From positions 1 to 64,000 of the forward strand of contig NZ_JBBHER010000001.1 in NCBI RefSeq assembly GCF_037646705.1: a stretch of DNA of 64,000 nt. Reading direction: 5' to 3'. The DNA comes from Pikeienuella litoralis (GTDB lineage: Bacteria; Pseudomonadota; Alphaproteobacteria; Rhodobacterales; Rhodobacteraceae). Below, piece by piece: positions 16,153 to 24,344 of this stretch (positions are counted from its first letter, which is position 1; every line of letters begins with the position of its first letter). The position numbers and the translations under genes are program-made. Under the pieces are notes generated by a model that saw nothing but the letters and a program-made list of their open reading frames with translations, did no database searches and was not told the origin of the DNA.

Positions 16153-16355
16153 CCGGTCTCAGCCTTCTGTTCGTCGACAGATCCTCTATATCGCAGCTCG
16201 GTCGCCAATGGCGCCCCCGGGCGGCGCCGCGGCGCCGGATCGCGACATCTTCATGCCGCGCGGCGCCGGGGCTCATGCGAACGTGTGACTTCGCCGCGTT
16301 GCCGCCGGCGCGGCTTGCGGTTAGGTGTTGGCTGAAACCGAATGCGGAGCCCGAT

Positions 16356-17894
16356 TTGGCCTTCTGGATCATCGCCGTCGTCGCCGCGCTCGTCGCGGTT
16401 TTCATCGTCATCCGGCCGCTCCTGAAATCGCGGACCGAAGCCGCGCCGCGCGCCGCGCATGACGCGCAGGTGTTTCGCGCCCAGCTGATCGAACTGGATC
16501 ATGACATCGCGCGCGGGCTGGTCGCGGAGGCCGACGTGGAGCCGACGCGGCTGGAGATCTCCCGCCGTCTGCTCGCCGCCGACGCTGAAAGCCGCGCCAC
16601 CGCCGGTCTGGTCGCCGCGCCGGCGGCGCTCTCGCGCGGGCTTGCGATCATTCTTGTCGTCTCGGCGCCGCTCGCCGCCGCCGCGCTTTACATGAACCTC
16701 GGCGCCCCGGGGGCGGCCGACATGCCCTTCGCCGACCGCGCCGAGGCGCAACGCCCGAGTCAGGAAGAGGCGGAGAGAATGATGGCCGGGCGGGGAAATC
16801 TCGCTCCGCCGGCCGGCGCCGACACGGCGGAGTTCGAGCAGCTGATCGAGCAGCTGGAGGAGCGGCTCGCGGAGACTCCCGACGACGAGCGGGGCGTCCT
16901 TCTTTACGCGCGCGCGCTGATGAACCTCTCCCGGTTCGACGAGGGCTGGCGGCAGTATGAGAAACTGATCCAGCTCCGCGGCGCGGCGGCCGACGCCAGC
17001 ATCTACGCCGGAGCGGCCGAAGGCATGATCCTCGCCGCCGGCGGCTATGTCTCGCCCGAGGCGGAGGCCGCGCTTCTCGAGGTTCTGAAGCAGGAGCCGA
17101 CAAATCCAGCCGCGCGTTACTATCTCGGCCGCCTTCAGGCGCAGGAGGGGGCGCCTGAGCGCGCGGCCGAGATCTGGACCCGCCTCCTGGACGAAAGCCC
17201 GCCGGACGCGCCCTGGGTCGCGCCGATCCGCTCGGAGATGGCGGCGCTCAACCTCGGGCCCCGGCCGCGCCGCGGAGACGGTCTGCCCGGCCCGACCCGT
17301 GAGGAGATGGAGGCCGCCGCGGCCTTGCCGGAGACGGATCGCCAGGCGATGGCGAACGATATGGTCGATCGACTCGCTGAGCGGCTGAAGACGCAAGGCG
17401 GGGACGTCGCGGAATGGCGCCGGCTGATCCGGAGCTATTCGGTCCTTGGCCGGAACGCCAGCGCGCAGGAGGCGCTGAAAGCCGCCGAAGCCGCCTTCGC
17501 CGGCGACCCGGCGGCGCTCGCCGCGCTCCGCGCGGACGCGCCGTCGCCGCCGCGCTCTGGGGCCGACTTCTCCCCGCCGCCCCAGGCGCCGCCCGGCGCC
17601 GCGCTTCGGGGGCCGACCGAGGACGAGATCGCCGCCGCCGCCGACATGGCGCCCGAGGACCGGATGGAGATGGTCCGCTCGATGGTCTCGCAGCTTCATG
17701 AACGGCTGCAGGATGAAGGGCGGGCCGGCGACGTCAACGACTGGGGCAGGCTGATGAGGTCCTACAATGTGCTCGGCGACGTCGACGCCGTGCGCGCGGT
17801 CTATGATGAAGCGATCCAGATCTATCGTGACGACGCGATCGGGCTCGCCTATCTGAAGGAGGCGGCGCTGCTGAACGGCGCCGAGTTCGATTGA
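16356..17894 (+). CDS. ccmI: c-type cytochrome biogenesis protein CcmI
   Basis: A 512-residue inner membrane protein of the system I cytochrome c maturation pathway, acting as apocytochrome chaperone in the haem-ligation complex. Residues 1-20 form the first membrane helix (LAFWIIAVVAALVAVFIVI). A cytoplasmic coiled segment (FRAQLIELDHDIARGL) follows, then a second helix near residue 100 and a periplasmic TPR region. A TTG start at 16356 with GGAG six bases upstream best fits the family N-terminus. A repeated segment, GPTREEMEAAA and GPTEDEIAAAADM, precedes each of two TPR-like modules. It is translationally coupled to ruvX. Confidence 0.9.
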   Translation: MAFWIIAVVAALVAVFIVIRPLLKSRTEAAPRAAHDAQVFRAQLIELDHDIARGLVAEADVEPTRLEISRRLLAADAESRATAGLVAAPAALSRGLAIILVVSAPLAAAALYMNLGAPGAADMPFADRAEAQRPSQEEAERMMAGRGNLAPPAGADTAEFEQLIEQLEERLAETPDDERGVLLYARALMNLSRFDEGWRQYEKLIQLRGAAADASIYAGAAEGMILAAGGYVSPEAEAALLEVLKQEPTNPAARYYLGRLQAQEGAPERAAEIWTRLLDESPPDAPWVAPIRSEMAALNLGPRPRRGDGLPGPTREEMEAAAALPETDRQAMANDMVDRLAERLKTQGGDVAEWRRLIRSYSVLGRNASAQEALKAAEAAFAGDPAALAALRADAPSPPRSGADFSPPPQAPPGAALRGPTEDEIAAAADMAPEDRMEMVRSMVSQLHERLQDEGRAGDVNDWGRLMRSYNVLGDVDAVRAVYDEAIQIYRDDAIGLAYLKEAALLNGAEFD

Positions 17895-18388
17895 CCGGCG
17901 CCGCCGCCGCGCTCCTCACCGACGACATCGAGGAATTCGGAGCGGCGCTGGCGCCGGGGCGTCCCGTCTTCGGGCTCGACCTGGGTACCAAGACCATCGG
18001 CGTCGCCATATCCGACACCCGCCTCAGCATCGCCAGCCCGGCGGAGGTGATTCGGCGCGCGAAGTTCACGGTTGACGCGGCCGCTCTCCTCGCCCTCGCG
18101 GAGACGCGCGCCGCCGCCGGATTCGTCCTCGGCCTGCCGCGCAACATGGACGGCTCCGAGGGGCCGCGCTGCCAGTCGACCCGGGCTTTCGCGCGCAACC
18201 TTTCGCGGCTTACGCCGCTCCCGATCATGTTCTGGGACGAGCGTCTCTCCACCGTCGCGGTCGAGCGGACGCTGCTGGCGGCGGATCAGTCCCGCAAGCG
18301 CCGCGCGGAGGTGATCGACAAGATGGCCGCCGCCTTCATCCTTCAGGGCGCGCTCGACCGGCTCGCCTACGTCCGGCGGCCCGCATGA
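17891..18388 (+). CDS. ruvX: Holliday junction resolvase-like nuclease RuvX (YqgF)
   Basis: A 165-residue RNase H-fold protein of the essential YqgF family, implicated in 16S rRNA 5'-end maturation. Catalytic-type Asp29 lies in FGLDLGTKTIGVA, a second acidic residue in FWDERLST, and a C-terminal Asp in EVIDKMAAAFIL. GLPRNMDGSEG is the family loop. The TTG start at 17891 overlaps the ccmI stop as TTGA. The first about 20 residues precede the family core, so translation could begin slightly later. Confidence 0.92.
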   Translation: MTGAAAALLTDDIEEFGAALAPGRPVFGLDLGTKTIGVAISDTRLSIASPAEVIRRAKFTVDAAALLALAETRAAAGFVLGLPRNMDGSEGPRCQSTRAFARNLSRLTPLPIMFWDERLSTVAVERTLLAADQSRKRRAEVIDKMAAAFILQGALDRLAYVRRPA

Positions 18389-18639
18389 GCGCGGAGCGGA
18401 CCGAGGACGATATCTGGCGGCGGGCTGAAATCGACAGCCCATGCGTCAAGATCTGCGTCATCCATCCGGAAAGCGGCTTTTGCATCGGCTGCTATCGGAC
18501 CGGGGACGAGATCGCGGCGTGGTCCGGCATGACGCCGGCCGCCCGGCGCGTGGTGATGGAGGAGCTGCCCGCGCGTGAGGCGAAGCTCTCGCGCCGGCCG
18601 CGCCGGGGCCGGGCCGCCCGGCGCGGCGGCGCGGACTGA
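18385..18639 (+). CDS. DUF1289 family protein
   Basis: An 84-residue protein with the DUF1289 signature: IDSPCVKICVIHPESGFCIG followed by CYRTGDEIAAW, a four-Cys cluster that could bind zinc or iron-sulphur. It ends in a basic Arg-rich tail. The ATG overlaps the ruvX stop (ATGA). The biochemical role of the family is not established. Confidence 0.85.
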   Translation: MSAERTEDDIWRRAEIDSPCVKICVIHPESGFCIGCYRTGDEIAAWSGMTPAARRVVMEELPAREAKLSRRPRRGRAARRGGAD

Positions 18640-19057
18640 GAGCGGACTCCACAAGATCAGATGGAGAATTCAGGGCGGCCCGCCCCGACTCCTGCGCGTT
18701 AGCCGGAGGCGCGGGAAAATTATCATTGAGAGCAGGGCGGAGCTCCCATAGGGTCGGGGCTGATTGGGTGTTGTTCGGGCACCGATTCCGATTCGGGGGG
18801 AGTATGTTTCGGAACAATCCGCATCGGCATGTCCGCGGCGATGTCACGGACGGCGTGAGACCGGATGACCGTTCGGATTTCGGCCAAGCGAGCGATTCTC
18901 GCCTGCGCGAGACGTCGGAAGAGCGCCCCGACCATCATGAAACATTGACGAAAAGGGCGGCGGCTCGATCCAAGGCCGCCTGAGCGCCCTTGCGCCGCGC
19001 GCCAATCGGATGCGCAGGCGCCCAATATCAGCGGACAGTGAGGAGAGGAGAAGCAAC
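18640..19057. other. Gene-free stretch before the TRAP operon
   Basis: This 418-bp gap holds no recognisable gene. A 59-codon frame at 18804-18983 (MFRNNPHRHVRGD) follows a G-rich run but is only one base from it and has no family features. An AT pocket (GGAAAATTATC, near 18715-18727) may belong to a promoter. The promoter of dctPQM must lie here; no confident sigma-70 pair was found. Confidence 0.4.
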
Positions 19058-20062
19058 ATGCGGTTTTCAGGAATAGTGGCGGCGTCCCTTGTGGCGCTGG
19101 CGGCGCTCGCGACGGCCCCCGGCGCGGAGGCCAAGACCCTCCATCTGTCCTACAATGTGGCCGAAGGCTCCAGTTGGGACAAAGGCGCGAAGATGTTCGC
19201 CAAGCTGGTGAAGGAGCGGTCGGACGGCGCTTACCAGATCAATACGCATCCCAACGCGGTGATGGCCGGCGGCAATGATCGCGTCGAGTTGGAAATGGCG
19301 CAGGGCGGGGCGATCCAGTTCCTGATCAAGGGGTCTGGCTGGCTGACGGGGATAGACCCGAGTTTCCAGGCTCTCAGCTTGCCGTGGCTTTTTCCGGATC
19401 ACGCCACCGCGAACGCGGTTCTGGATGGCCCTGCGGGGGACGAGGTCCTGAAGACCCTCGAAGGCCGTGATCTCGTCGGCCTCGCATGGGGCGCAAACGG
19501 TTTTCGGCAGGTGACCAATTCGCGCCGGCCCATCGTTACGCCAGCGGATCTGGAGAACGCCAAGATCCGTGTGCCGGGAATAGAACTCTACCGCTCGGTC
19601 TTCTCCGAGTTGGGCGCGAACCCCACCACGATGAGTTTCGCGGAGGTCTTCACTGCGTTGCAGACGGGCGCTGTCGACGGTCAGGAAAACCCGATGTCCC
19701 TGATCTATTCATCGCGCTTTTACGACGTGCAGAAATACATGACGATCTGGAACTACTCTTATGACGCCATCGTCCTGGTCGCCAATGCAGGGTTCTGGAA
19801 CGGCCTGAGCGCGGACGAGCAGAAGATGTTCAGGGACGCCGCTCGCGAAGCGATGAACTATGAGCGAGAGGTGGTGGCGCAGGAAGACAAGTCTCTAGCC
19901 GCCGAGCTCGAGAAGGCCGGTATGGAGATCACCCGACTGACGCCCGAGCAATTGGCGGTCTTTCAGGAAGCGATCCAGCCGGTTTATGACGAATATAAAG
20001 AGAAGCTGGGCGTCGATCTCGTGAACAAATTCGAAAACGAGGTGAAGAAAGCCAGCGAGTAA
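19058..20062 (+). CDS. dctP: TRAP transporter substrate-binding protein DctP
   Basis: A 334-residue periplasmic solute receptor. Residues 1-25 are a Sec signal peptide ending AEA. The conserved TRAP core FSELGANPTTMSFAEVFTAL, with downstream GAVDGQENP, forms the carboxylate-binding pocket region. A strong ribosome site, AGGAGAGGAG, precedes the ATG at 19058. It heads dctP-dctQ-dctM-amidase. The substrate is a carboxylate by family rule; the adjacent amidase hints at an amide or the acid released from one. Confidence 0.93.
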   Translation: MRFSGIVAASLVALAALATAPGAEAKTLHLSYNVAEGSSWDKGAKMFAKLVKERSDGAYQINTHPNAVMAGGNDRVELEMAQGGAIQFLIKGSGWLTGIDPSFQALSLPWLFPDHATANAVLDGPAGDEVLKTLEGRDLVGLAWGANGFRQVTNSRRPIVTPADLENAKIRVPGIELYRSVFSELGANPTTMSFAEVFTALQTGAVDGQENPMSLIYSSRFYDVQKYMTIWNYSYDAIVLVANAGFWNGLSADEQKMFRDAAREAMNYEREVVAQEDKSLAAELEKAGMEITRLTPEQLAVFQEAIQPVYDEYKEKLGVDLVNKFENEVKKASE

Positions 20063-20131
20063 TTCTGGAATTTGGGTGCGCGCGGCTCCGGCCGCGCCTC
20101 CCGATCGACCCCCTCTCGCGCAAGGCATCCG

Positions 20132-20647
20132 ATGAAGACCATTTGGCGATCAGCTCTATTCGCGTTCAATCATATTGAAGAGGCCGTAGTGGTTATTTGT
20201 ATGACCGGCGTCACGGTTCTGACGTTTCTGGCCGTGATTTCACGCTACGTGCTCAATTTTTCCATCGTCGGCGCGGATGAGATCGCTGCGTTCATGTTCC
20301 TTTGGGCGGCGCTGTTCGGCGCGGCTGCGGGCTTCAAGTACAACCAGCACGGTAGCGTGCCTCTCATCGCCGACAGGTTGCCGGCGCGCGCGCGCCGGGT
20401 CGCCGATCTGGCCGTCCTGTTCGCCATGGCGGCGTTCTTTCTATTCCTCACTTGGTATACCTGGCTGTTTCTCACGCAATCGTATCGCGTGGGTCAGGTC
20501 AATCCGGCCACCGGCATTCGGGTCTGGGTTGTGAATGCAGGCATTTTCGCCGCGCTGGGCCTTTGCGGCCTGCGCTGTCTCATCGCGGCGTTGCGCGATC
20601 TTCTCGGGCTCGACCGTTACCCCGACATGCCCAAGCTGCCGGAGTAG
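20132..20647 (+). CDS. dctQ: TRAP transporter small permease DctQ
   Basis: A 171-residue four-helix membrane protein of the DctQ family (helices at about residues 15-35, 50-70, 90-110 and 130-150). The family motif ADEIAAFMFLWAALFGAA is present. The ATG at 20132 gives the usual short cytoplasmic N-terminus, though no clear ribosome site precedes it. It works with dctM to form the transporter fed by DctP. Confidence 0.9.
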   Translation: MKTIWRSALFAFNHIEEAVVVICMTGVTVLTFLAVISRYVLNFSIVGADEIAAFMFLWAALFGAAAGFKYNQHGSVPLIADRLPARARRVADLAVLFAMAAFFLFLTWYTWLFLTQSYRVGQVNPATGIRVWVVNAGIFAALGLCGLRCLIAALRDLLGLDRYPDMPKLPE

Positions 20648-20656
20648 GACAGCGCC

Positions 20657-21952
20657 ATGATGGATATTCCGAGTTCCGGCCTCTTGGCCTTCGTTCTGTT
20701 CTTCCTGTTCATTCTTGCGAATTTTCCGATTTCGATCTCGCTCGGACTCGCGGGTCTGGCCGCGTTCGCGGTTTTCGAACTGGCGCCGTTCCAGACGCTT
20801 CCGATGATCTTTTCCGGGGCGATCAGCTCGTTCACATTGCTGGCGATTCCGCTGTTCGTCGTCGCCGGCGCGATGATCTCGAGGACGGGCGTGGCGACGC
20901 GCCTGATCCATTTCGCGCAGATCATCGTCGGCGGGCTGCCCGGCGGGCTCGCCATCACCGTCATCGTCGCCGGCGCGTTCATGGGCGCGCTCTCGGGTTC
21001 GAACGTGGCGGCCATCGCCGCGCTCGGGTTCCTGATCGGCGCGATGCACAAGGTCGGCTATCCCATAGGCTTCGCCTGCGCGACGGTGGCGGCGGGCTGC
21101 ACGTTCGGCGTGGTGATCCCGCCCAGCATCAACCTGATCCTCTATGGGGTGATCGCCAACACCTCGATTCCGGCCCTTTTCGCCGCCGGCATCGGGCCGG
21201 GCCTCGCTCTGGTGGGCGTGCTGTCCGTCTACATCTTTTTTGTGGCCAAATATCGCAAGTATCCCATCGTTCCGGTCGAGCGGAGCTGGCCGATCTTCTG
21301 GAAGGCGGCGCGGGATGCGTTCTGGGGGCTGCTGGCGCCGATCATCATTCTCGGCGGCATCTATAGCGGCGTGTTCACCGCCACGGAGGCGGCCGCCGTG
21401 GCGGTCGTCTATATCTTTCTGATCGACCGGCTCGTCTACCGTGAGATGAAGTGGCGTGAATATCCCTACCTGATGCTGGAGTCGGGGGTGACGACTGGCG
21501 TGATCATGCTGATCCTCGCCATGGCCTCGATCCTCTCCTACGTGCTGATGATAGACGGGACCGCGCTTCTGGTGCGCGACTGGCTGGTGCACGCGAGCGG
21601 GGGCAGCATGGTGATCATGCTGCTGCTGGTGAATGTGATCCTGGTCTTCGCGGGCATGTTTCTCGACCCGGTGTCGGCGATCTATCTGCTGGTGCCGCTG
21701 TTCTTGCCGGCGGTGCAGGCGGTTGGCGTCGACACCGTTCATTTCGGCGCGATCATGACGGTGAACCTTTCCATGGCGCACATCACGCCGCCGGTCGGCC
21801 TCGCGCTCTATCTCGCTTCGCAGATCGCTGGTATCCCGTTCACCCAGGCGGCGCGCGCGGCGGTGCCGTTCGTGGTGTGCGAGGTCATCGTTCTCATGCT
21901 GGTGACCTTCATACCGGGGTTGTCCCTCGGGTTTGTCCGCTTGCTGGTTTGA
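20657..21952 (+). CDS. dctM: TRAP transporter large permease DctM
   Basis: A 431-residue, about 12-helix permease of standard DctM length. SGSNVAAIAALGFL and VIPPSINLILYG are typical re-entrant or ion-site motifs, repeated in the second half as ITPPVGLALYLAS. It couples sodium-driven uptake to the DctP-bound substrate. It starts nine bases after the dctQ stop and ends nine bases before the amidase ATG, so the four genes are one transcript. Confidence 0.94.
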   Translation: MMDIPSSGLLAFVLFFLFILANFPISISLGLAGLAAFAVFELAPFQTLPMIFSGAISSFTLLAIPLFVVAGAMISRTGVATRLIHFAQIIVGGLPGGLAITVIVAGAFMGALSGSNVAAIAALGFLIGAMHKVGYPIGFACATVAAGCTFGVVIPPSINLILYGVIANTSIPALFAAGIGPGLALVGVLSVYIFFVAKYRKYPIVPVERSWPIFWKAARDAFWGLLAPIIILGGIYSGVFTATEAAAVAVVYIFLIDRLVYREMKWREYPYLMLESGVTTGVIMLILAMASILSYVLMIDGTALLVRDWLVHASGGSMVIMLLLVNVILVFAGMFLDPVSAIYLLVPLFLPAVQAVGVDTVHFGAIMTVNLSMAHITPPVGLALYLASQIAGIPFTQAARAAVPFVVCEVIVLMLVTFIPGLSLGFVRLLV

Positions 21953-21961
21953 GGAATGTCC

Positions 21962-23470
21962 ATGGCTTCGAGTGTCTCCACGCCCTGCGAAATCGAAGAA
22001 GCGACCATAGCCGGGCTGCAAAGGCGCATTCTCGCCGGCGAGCTGAGCTCTACGGCGCTGATCGACGCCTATCTGGCGCGCATCGCCCGATGGGACCAGG
22101 AGGGGCCGGCGCTTCGGTCGGTGCTGGCGCTGAATCCGGCGGCGCGCGCGCGCGCCGCGGAGCTCGACTCGGCATTCGCCGCCGAAGGGCGGCTCACCGG
22201 GCCGCTTCATGGCGTCGCGGTCGCGGTCAAGGACAATTGCGACACGGTGGACATGCCCACCACCGGCGGGGCGCTGGCGCTGAAGGGCGCGCGCGCCCGG
22301 AGCGAAAGCGCGGTGACGCGCAAGCTCGCCGGCGCCGGCGCCGTCATACTCGCCAAGACCAATCTGCATGAATTCGCTCTTTCCGGCGTCACCGCAAGCT
22401 CGCTCGGGGGGCAGACGCGCAACCCCTACGATCTCACCCGGACGCCGGGCGGGTCGAGCGGCGGCTCGGGCGTGGCGGCGGCGATGAGTTTCGCGACCGC
22501 CGCCATCGGCACCGACACCGTCAATTCGATCCGCTCTCCGGCTTCGGCGAATTGCCTCGTCGGGCTCCGGCCGACGAAGGGTCTGGTCAGCCGCGCGGGG
22601 ATCATGCCGGTCTCCGAGTCGCAGGATGCGGTGGGGCCGATCACAAGAACGGTCGCGGATGCGGCGCGCCTGCTCGATGTGATCGCGGGATACGATCCCG
22701 ACGACCCGGTCACCGCGCGCTGCCTCGGCAAGATCCCGCGCGCCTATGCCGATTGCCTGGACCGCGCCGCGCTCAAGGGACGGCGGATCGGCGTTTTCCG
22801 CACTTTGATGGGCGACGCCCCCCGGCACCGGGAGGTGAACGCGGCCATGGCCGCGGCGGCGCGCGCCATGCGCGACGGCGGCGCGGAGATTGTCGAGGTG
22901 GACGATCCCGCCTTCGACAGCGATGCGCTTATCGAAAATTTCGATGTGCAGAAATGGGAGTTCAAGCGGGCGTTCGAGGCCCATCTGCAAACCCTGTCGA
23001 ACGGCTCGGTGCGCACGATTGACGCTCTTCTGGCGTCTGGAGGGTATCATCGGGAGTCGCTCCATGATTTCTTGACATCGGCGGACGGCGTGGTCGCTCC
23101 GGACCGCGATATCGACTATCTTCAGCGGCTCGCCGCCCGGCGGCGGCTCCGCGATCGCCTCCTCGGCCTCATGGCGGCGCACGGTCTCGATGCGTTGGCT
23201 TATCCGTTGCAGAAATGTCTGGTGGTTCCGATCAACGGCGGCGGGCAGATCGACCGCAACGGCATCGTCGCCGCGCTCACCGGGCTCCCCGCCTTGACCG
23301 TGCCCATGGGGTTCTCCGCGCCGGACGCGAGCGCGCCGATTGGCGTTCCGATGGGGATGGATCTGCTGGCCCGGCCTTTCGACGAGCCGTTGCTGCTCGG
23401 CCTCGGATACGCTTTCGAGCAGATCACCCGGATCCGGAAGCCCCCGTCGCGCGACTCGTGGCCCGGATGA
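21962..23470 (+). CDS. Amidase signature family hydrolase
   Basis: A 502-residue amidase with the Ser-cisSer-Lys triad visible: Lys in VAVKDNCDT, cis-Ser in GGSSGGSGVAAA and nucleophile Ser in NSIRSPASANC. The last motif differs from the common GGSIR, with VNSIR in its place. The ATG at 21962 is preferred because GAGGA lies six bases upstream; the ATG two codons earlier has no room for a site. It would hydrolyse an amide to an acid and an amine; co-transcription with a TRAP importer suggests the substrate or product is taken up by it. Confidence 0.9.
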   Translation: MASSVSTPCEIEEATIAGLQRRILAGELSSTALIDAYLARIARWDQEGPALRSVLALNPAARARAAELDSAFAAEGRLTGPLHGVAVAVKDNCDTVDMPTTGGALALKGARARSESAVTRKLAGAGAVILAKTNLHEFALSGVTASSLGGQTRNPYDLTRTPGGSSGGSGVAAAMSFATAAIGTDTVNSIRSPASANCLVGLRPTKGLVSRAGIMPVSESQDAVGPITRTVADAARLLDVIAGYDPDDPVTARCLGKIPRAYADCLDRAALKGRRIGVFRTLMGDAPRHREVNAAMAAAARAMRDGGAEIVEVDDPAFDSDALIENFDVQKWEFKRAFEAHLQTLSNGSVRTIDALLASGGYHRESLHDFLTSADGVVAPDRDIDYLQRLAARRRLRDRLLGLMAAHGLDALAYPLQKCLVVPINGGGQIDRNGIVAALTGLPALTVPMGFSAPDASAPIGVPMGMDLLARPFDEPLLLGLGYAFEQITRIRKPPSRDSWPG

Positions 23471-23476
23471 GAGGCG

Positions 23477-23518
23477 CCCCCGCCTGATCTCTTACGCCGA
23501 GGCCGGATCGGGCGGGGG
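23477..23518. terminator. Bidirectional hairpin between amidase and TIGR03084 genes
   Basis: CCCCCGCC-T-GATC (23477-23489) pairs with GATC-G-GGCGGGGG (23506-23518): 12 Watson-Crick pairs and one wobble, loop 16 nt. It lies in the 64-bp gap between two convergent genes. There is no T-tract. Confidence 0.4.
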
Positions 23519-23534
23519 ATGCGGGCGCGTTGAA

Positions 23535-24344
23535 TCACCCCCGTTCCCCGGTCTGGCGATACCGCGCGCCCGGCGCGGGCGGGTCATGCGGCGCGCCGGC
23601 GAAGCACTGCGCGATTTGAAGCCAGCGTTCGGCCGCCGGCCCGGTGGCCCGCAGGTCGGTGTCCGCGGCGTTCCGCACTTGCGCGGCGGTCTGGCAGAAC
23701 GCGGTCGCCGAGCCGTCGATGCGGTTGTCGGTTTGCGGCTCGTTCCATTCCCAGATTGCGCCGGAGGGGGCGATCAGGCGGACATGAAGCGGCGGGTCGG
23801 GCGGCGTCTCCCCGCGGATCGAGAAGGCGAAGGGGATGGTGACGACGCCGAGATGCGCGATGTTGCGCAGCCGGTCCGTGTCGGCGCGGCTCGCCCCAAG
23901 GAGATCGAACACCTCCTGCCCGTGCGCCCAGGTCTCCATCTGCCGCGCCGTGATGGAGGAGCGCGCCGACATGTCCGGCCCGGCCCATTTCACCCGCGTT
24001 TTCGGATCGGCGGCGGCGTAGACTTCGGCCAGCCGCGCCGCGCCGTCGCGCCACGCCGCCAGGAGCGCGCGGCCGGTGAGATCGCCGATCCAGCCCCGTT
24101 GCGCCTCCGCCAGCGTCCGGCCTTCGGCCACCTGATCCATGATCGAGGCCAGAAACGGGCCGAACGCGTCAGGTCTGGCCAGCGTGAGCTCGGCGGCGTG
24201 GTTGAAGATATGGAGATGGCCGAGCACATCGTCGATCGTCCAGCCCTTGAATTGCGTGGGCCGGGCGAAGTCCTCGTCTTCGAGCGGGGCGAGCAGCGCC
24301 GCCAGAGCCTCGCTCTCTTCGAGAAAGTCCTGCGCTTCACGCAT
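23535..24344 (-). CDS. TIGR03084 family (DinB/maleylpyruvate isomerase-like) metal-binding protein
   Basis: A 269-residue protein with an N-terminal four-helix DinB-like bundle. TQFKGWTIDDVLGHLHIFN supplies a first His ligand pair and TARQMETWAHGQEVFDLLG the second, as in mycothiol-dependent maleylpyruvate isomerase relatives. The family reaction is unknown. The ATG at 24344 overlaps the stop of the upstream carboxylase gene by 8 bp. It is the last gene of the AtuA-carboxylase unit. Confidence 0.85.
   Translation of the reverse strand: MREAQDFLEESEALAALLAPLEDEDFARPTQFKGWTIDDVLGHLHIFNHAAELTLARPDAFGPFLASIMDQVAEGRTLAEAQRGWIGDLTGRALLAAWRDGAARLAEVYAAADPKTRVKWAGPDMSARSSITARQMETWAHGQEVFDLLGASRADTDRLRNIAHLGVVTIPFAFSIRGETPPDPPLHVRLIAPSGAIWEWNEPQTDNRIDGSATAFCQTAAQVRNAADTDLRATGPAAERWLQIAQCFAGAPHDPPAPGARYRQTGERG

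Noticed and set aside
18804..18983. 59-codon frame with a G-rich run before the ATG
   Set aside because: Spacing to the run is too short for ribosome binding and the product (His/Arg/Asp-rich) matches nothing.
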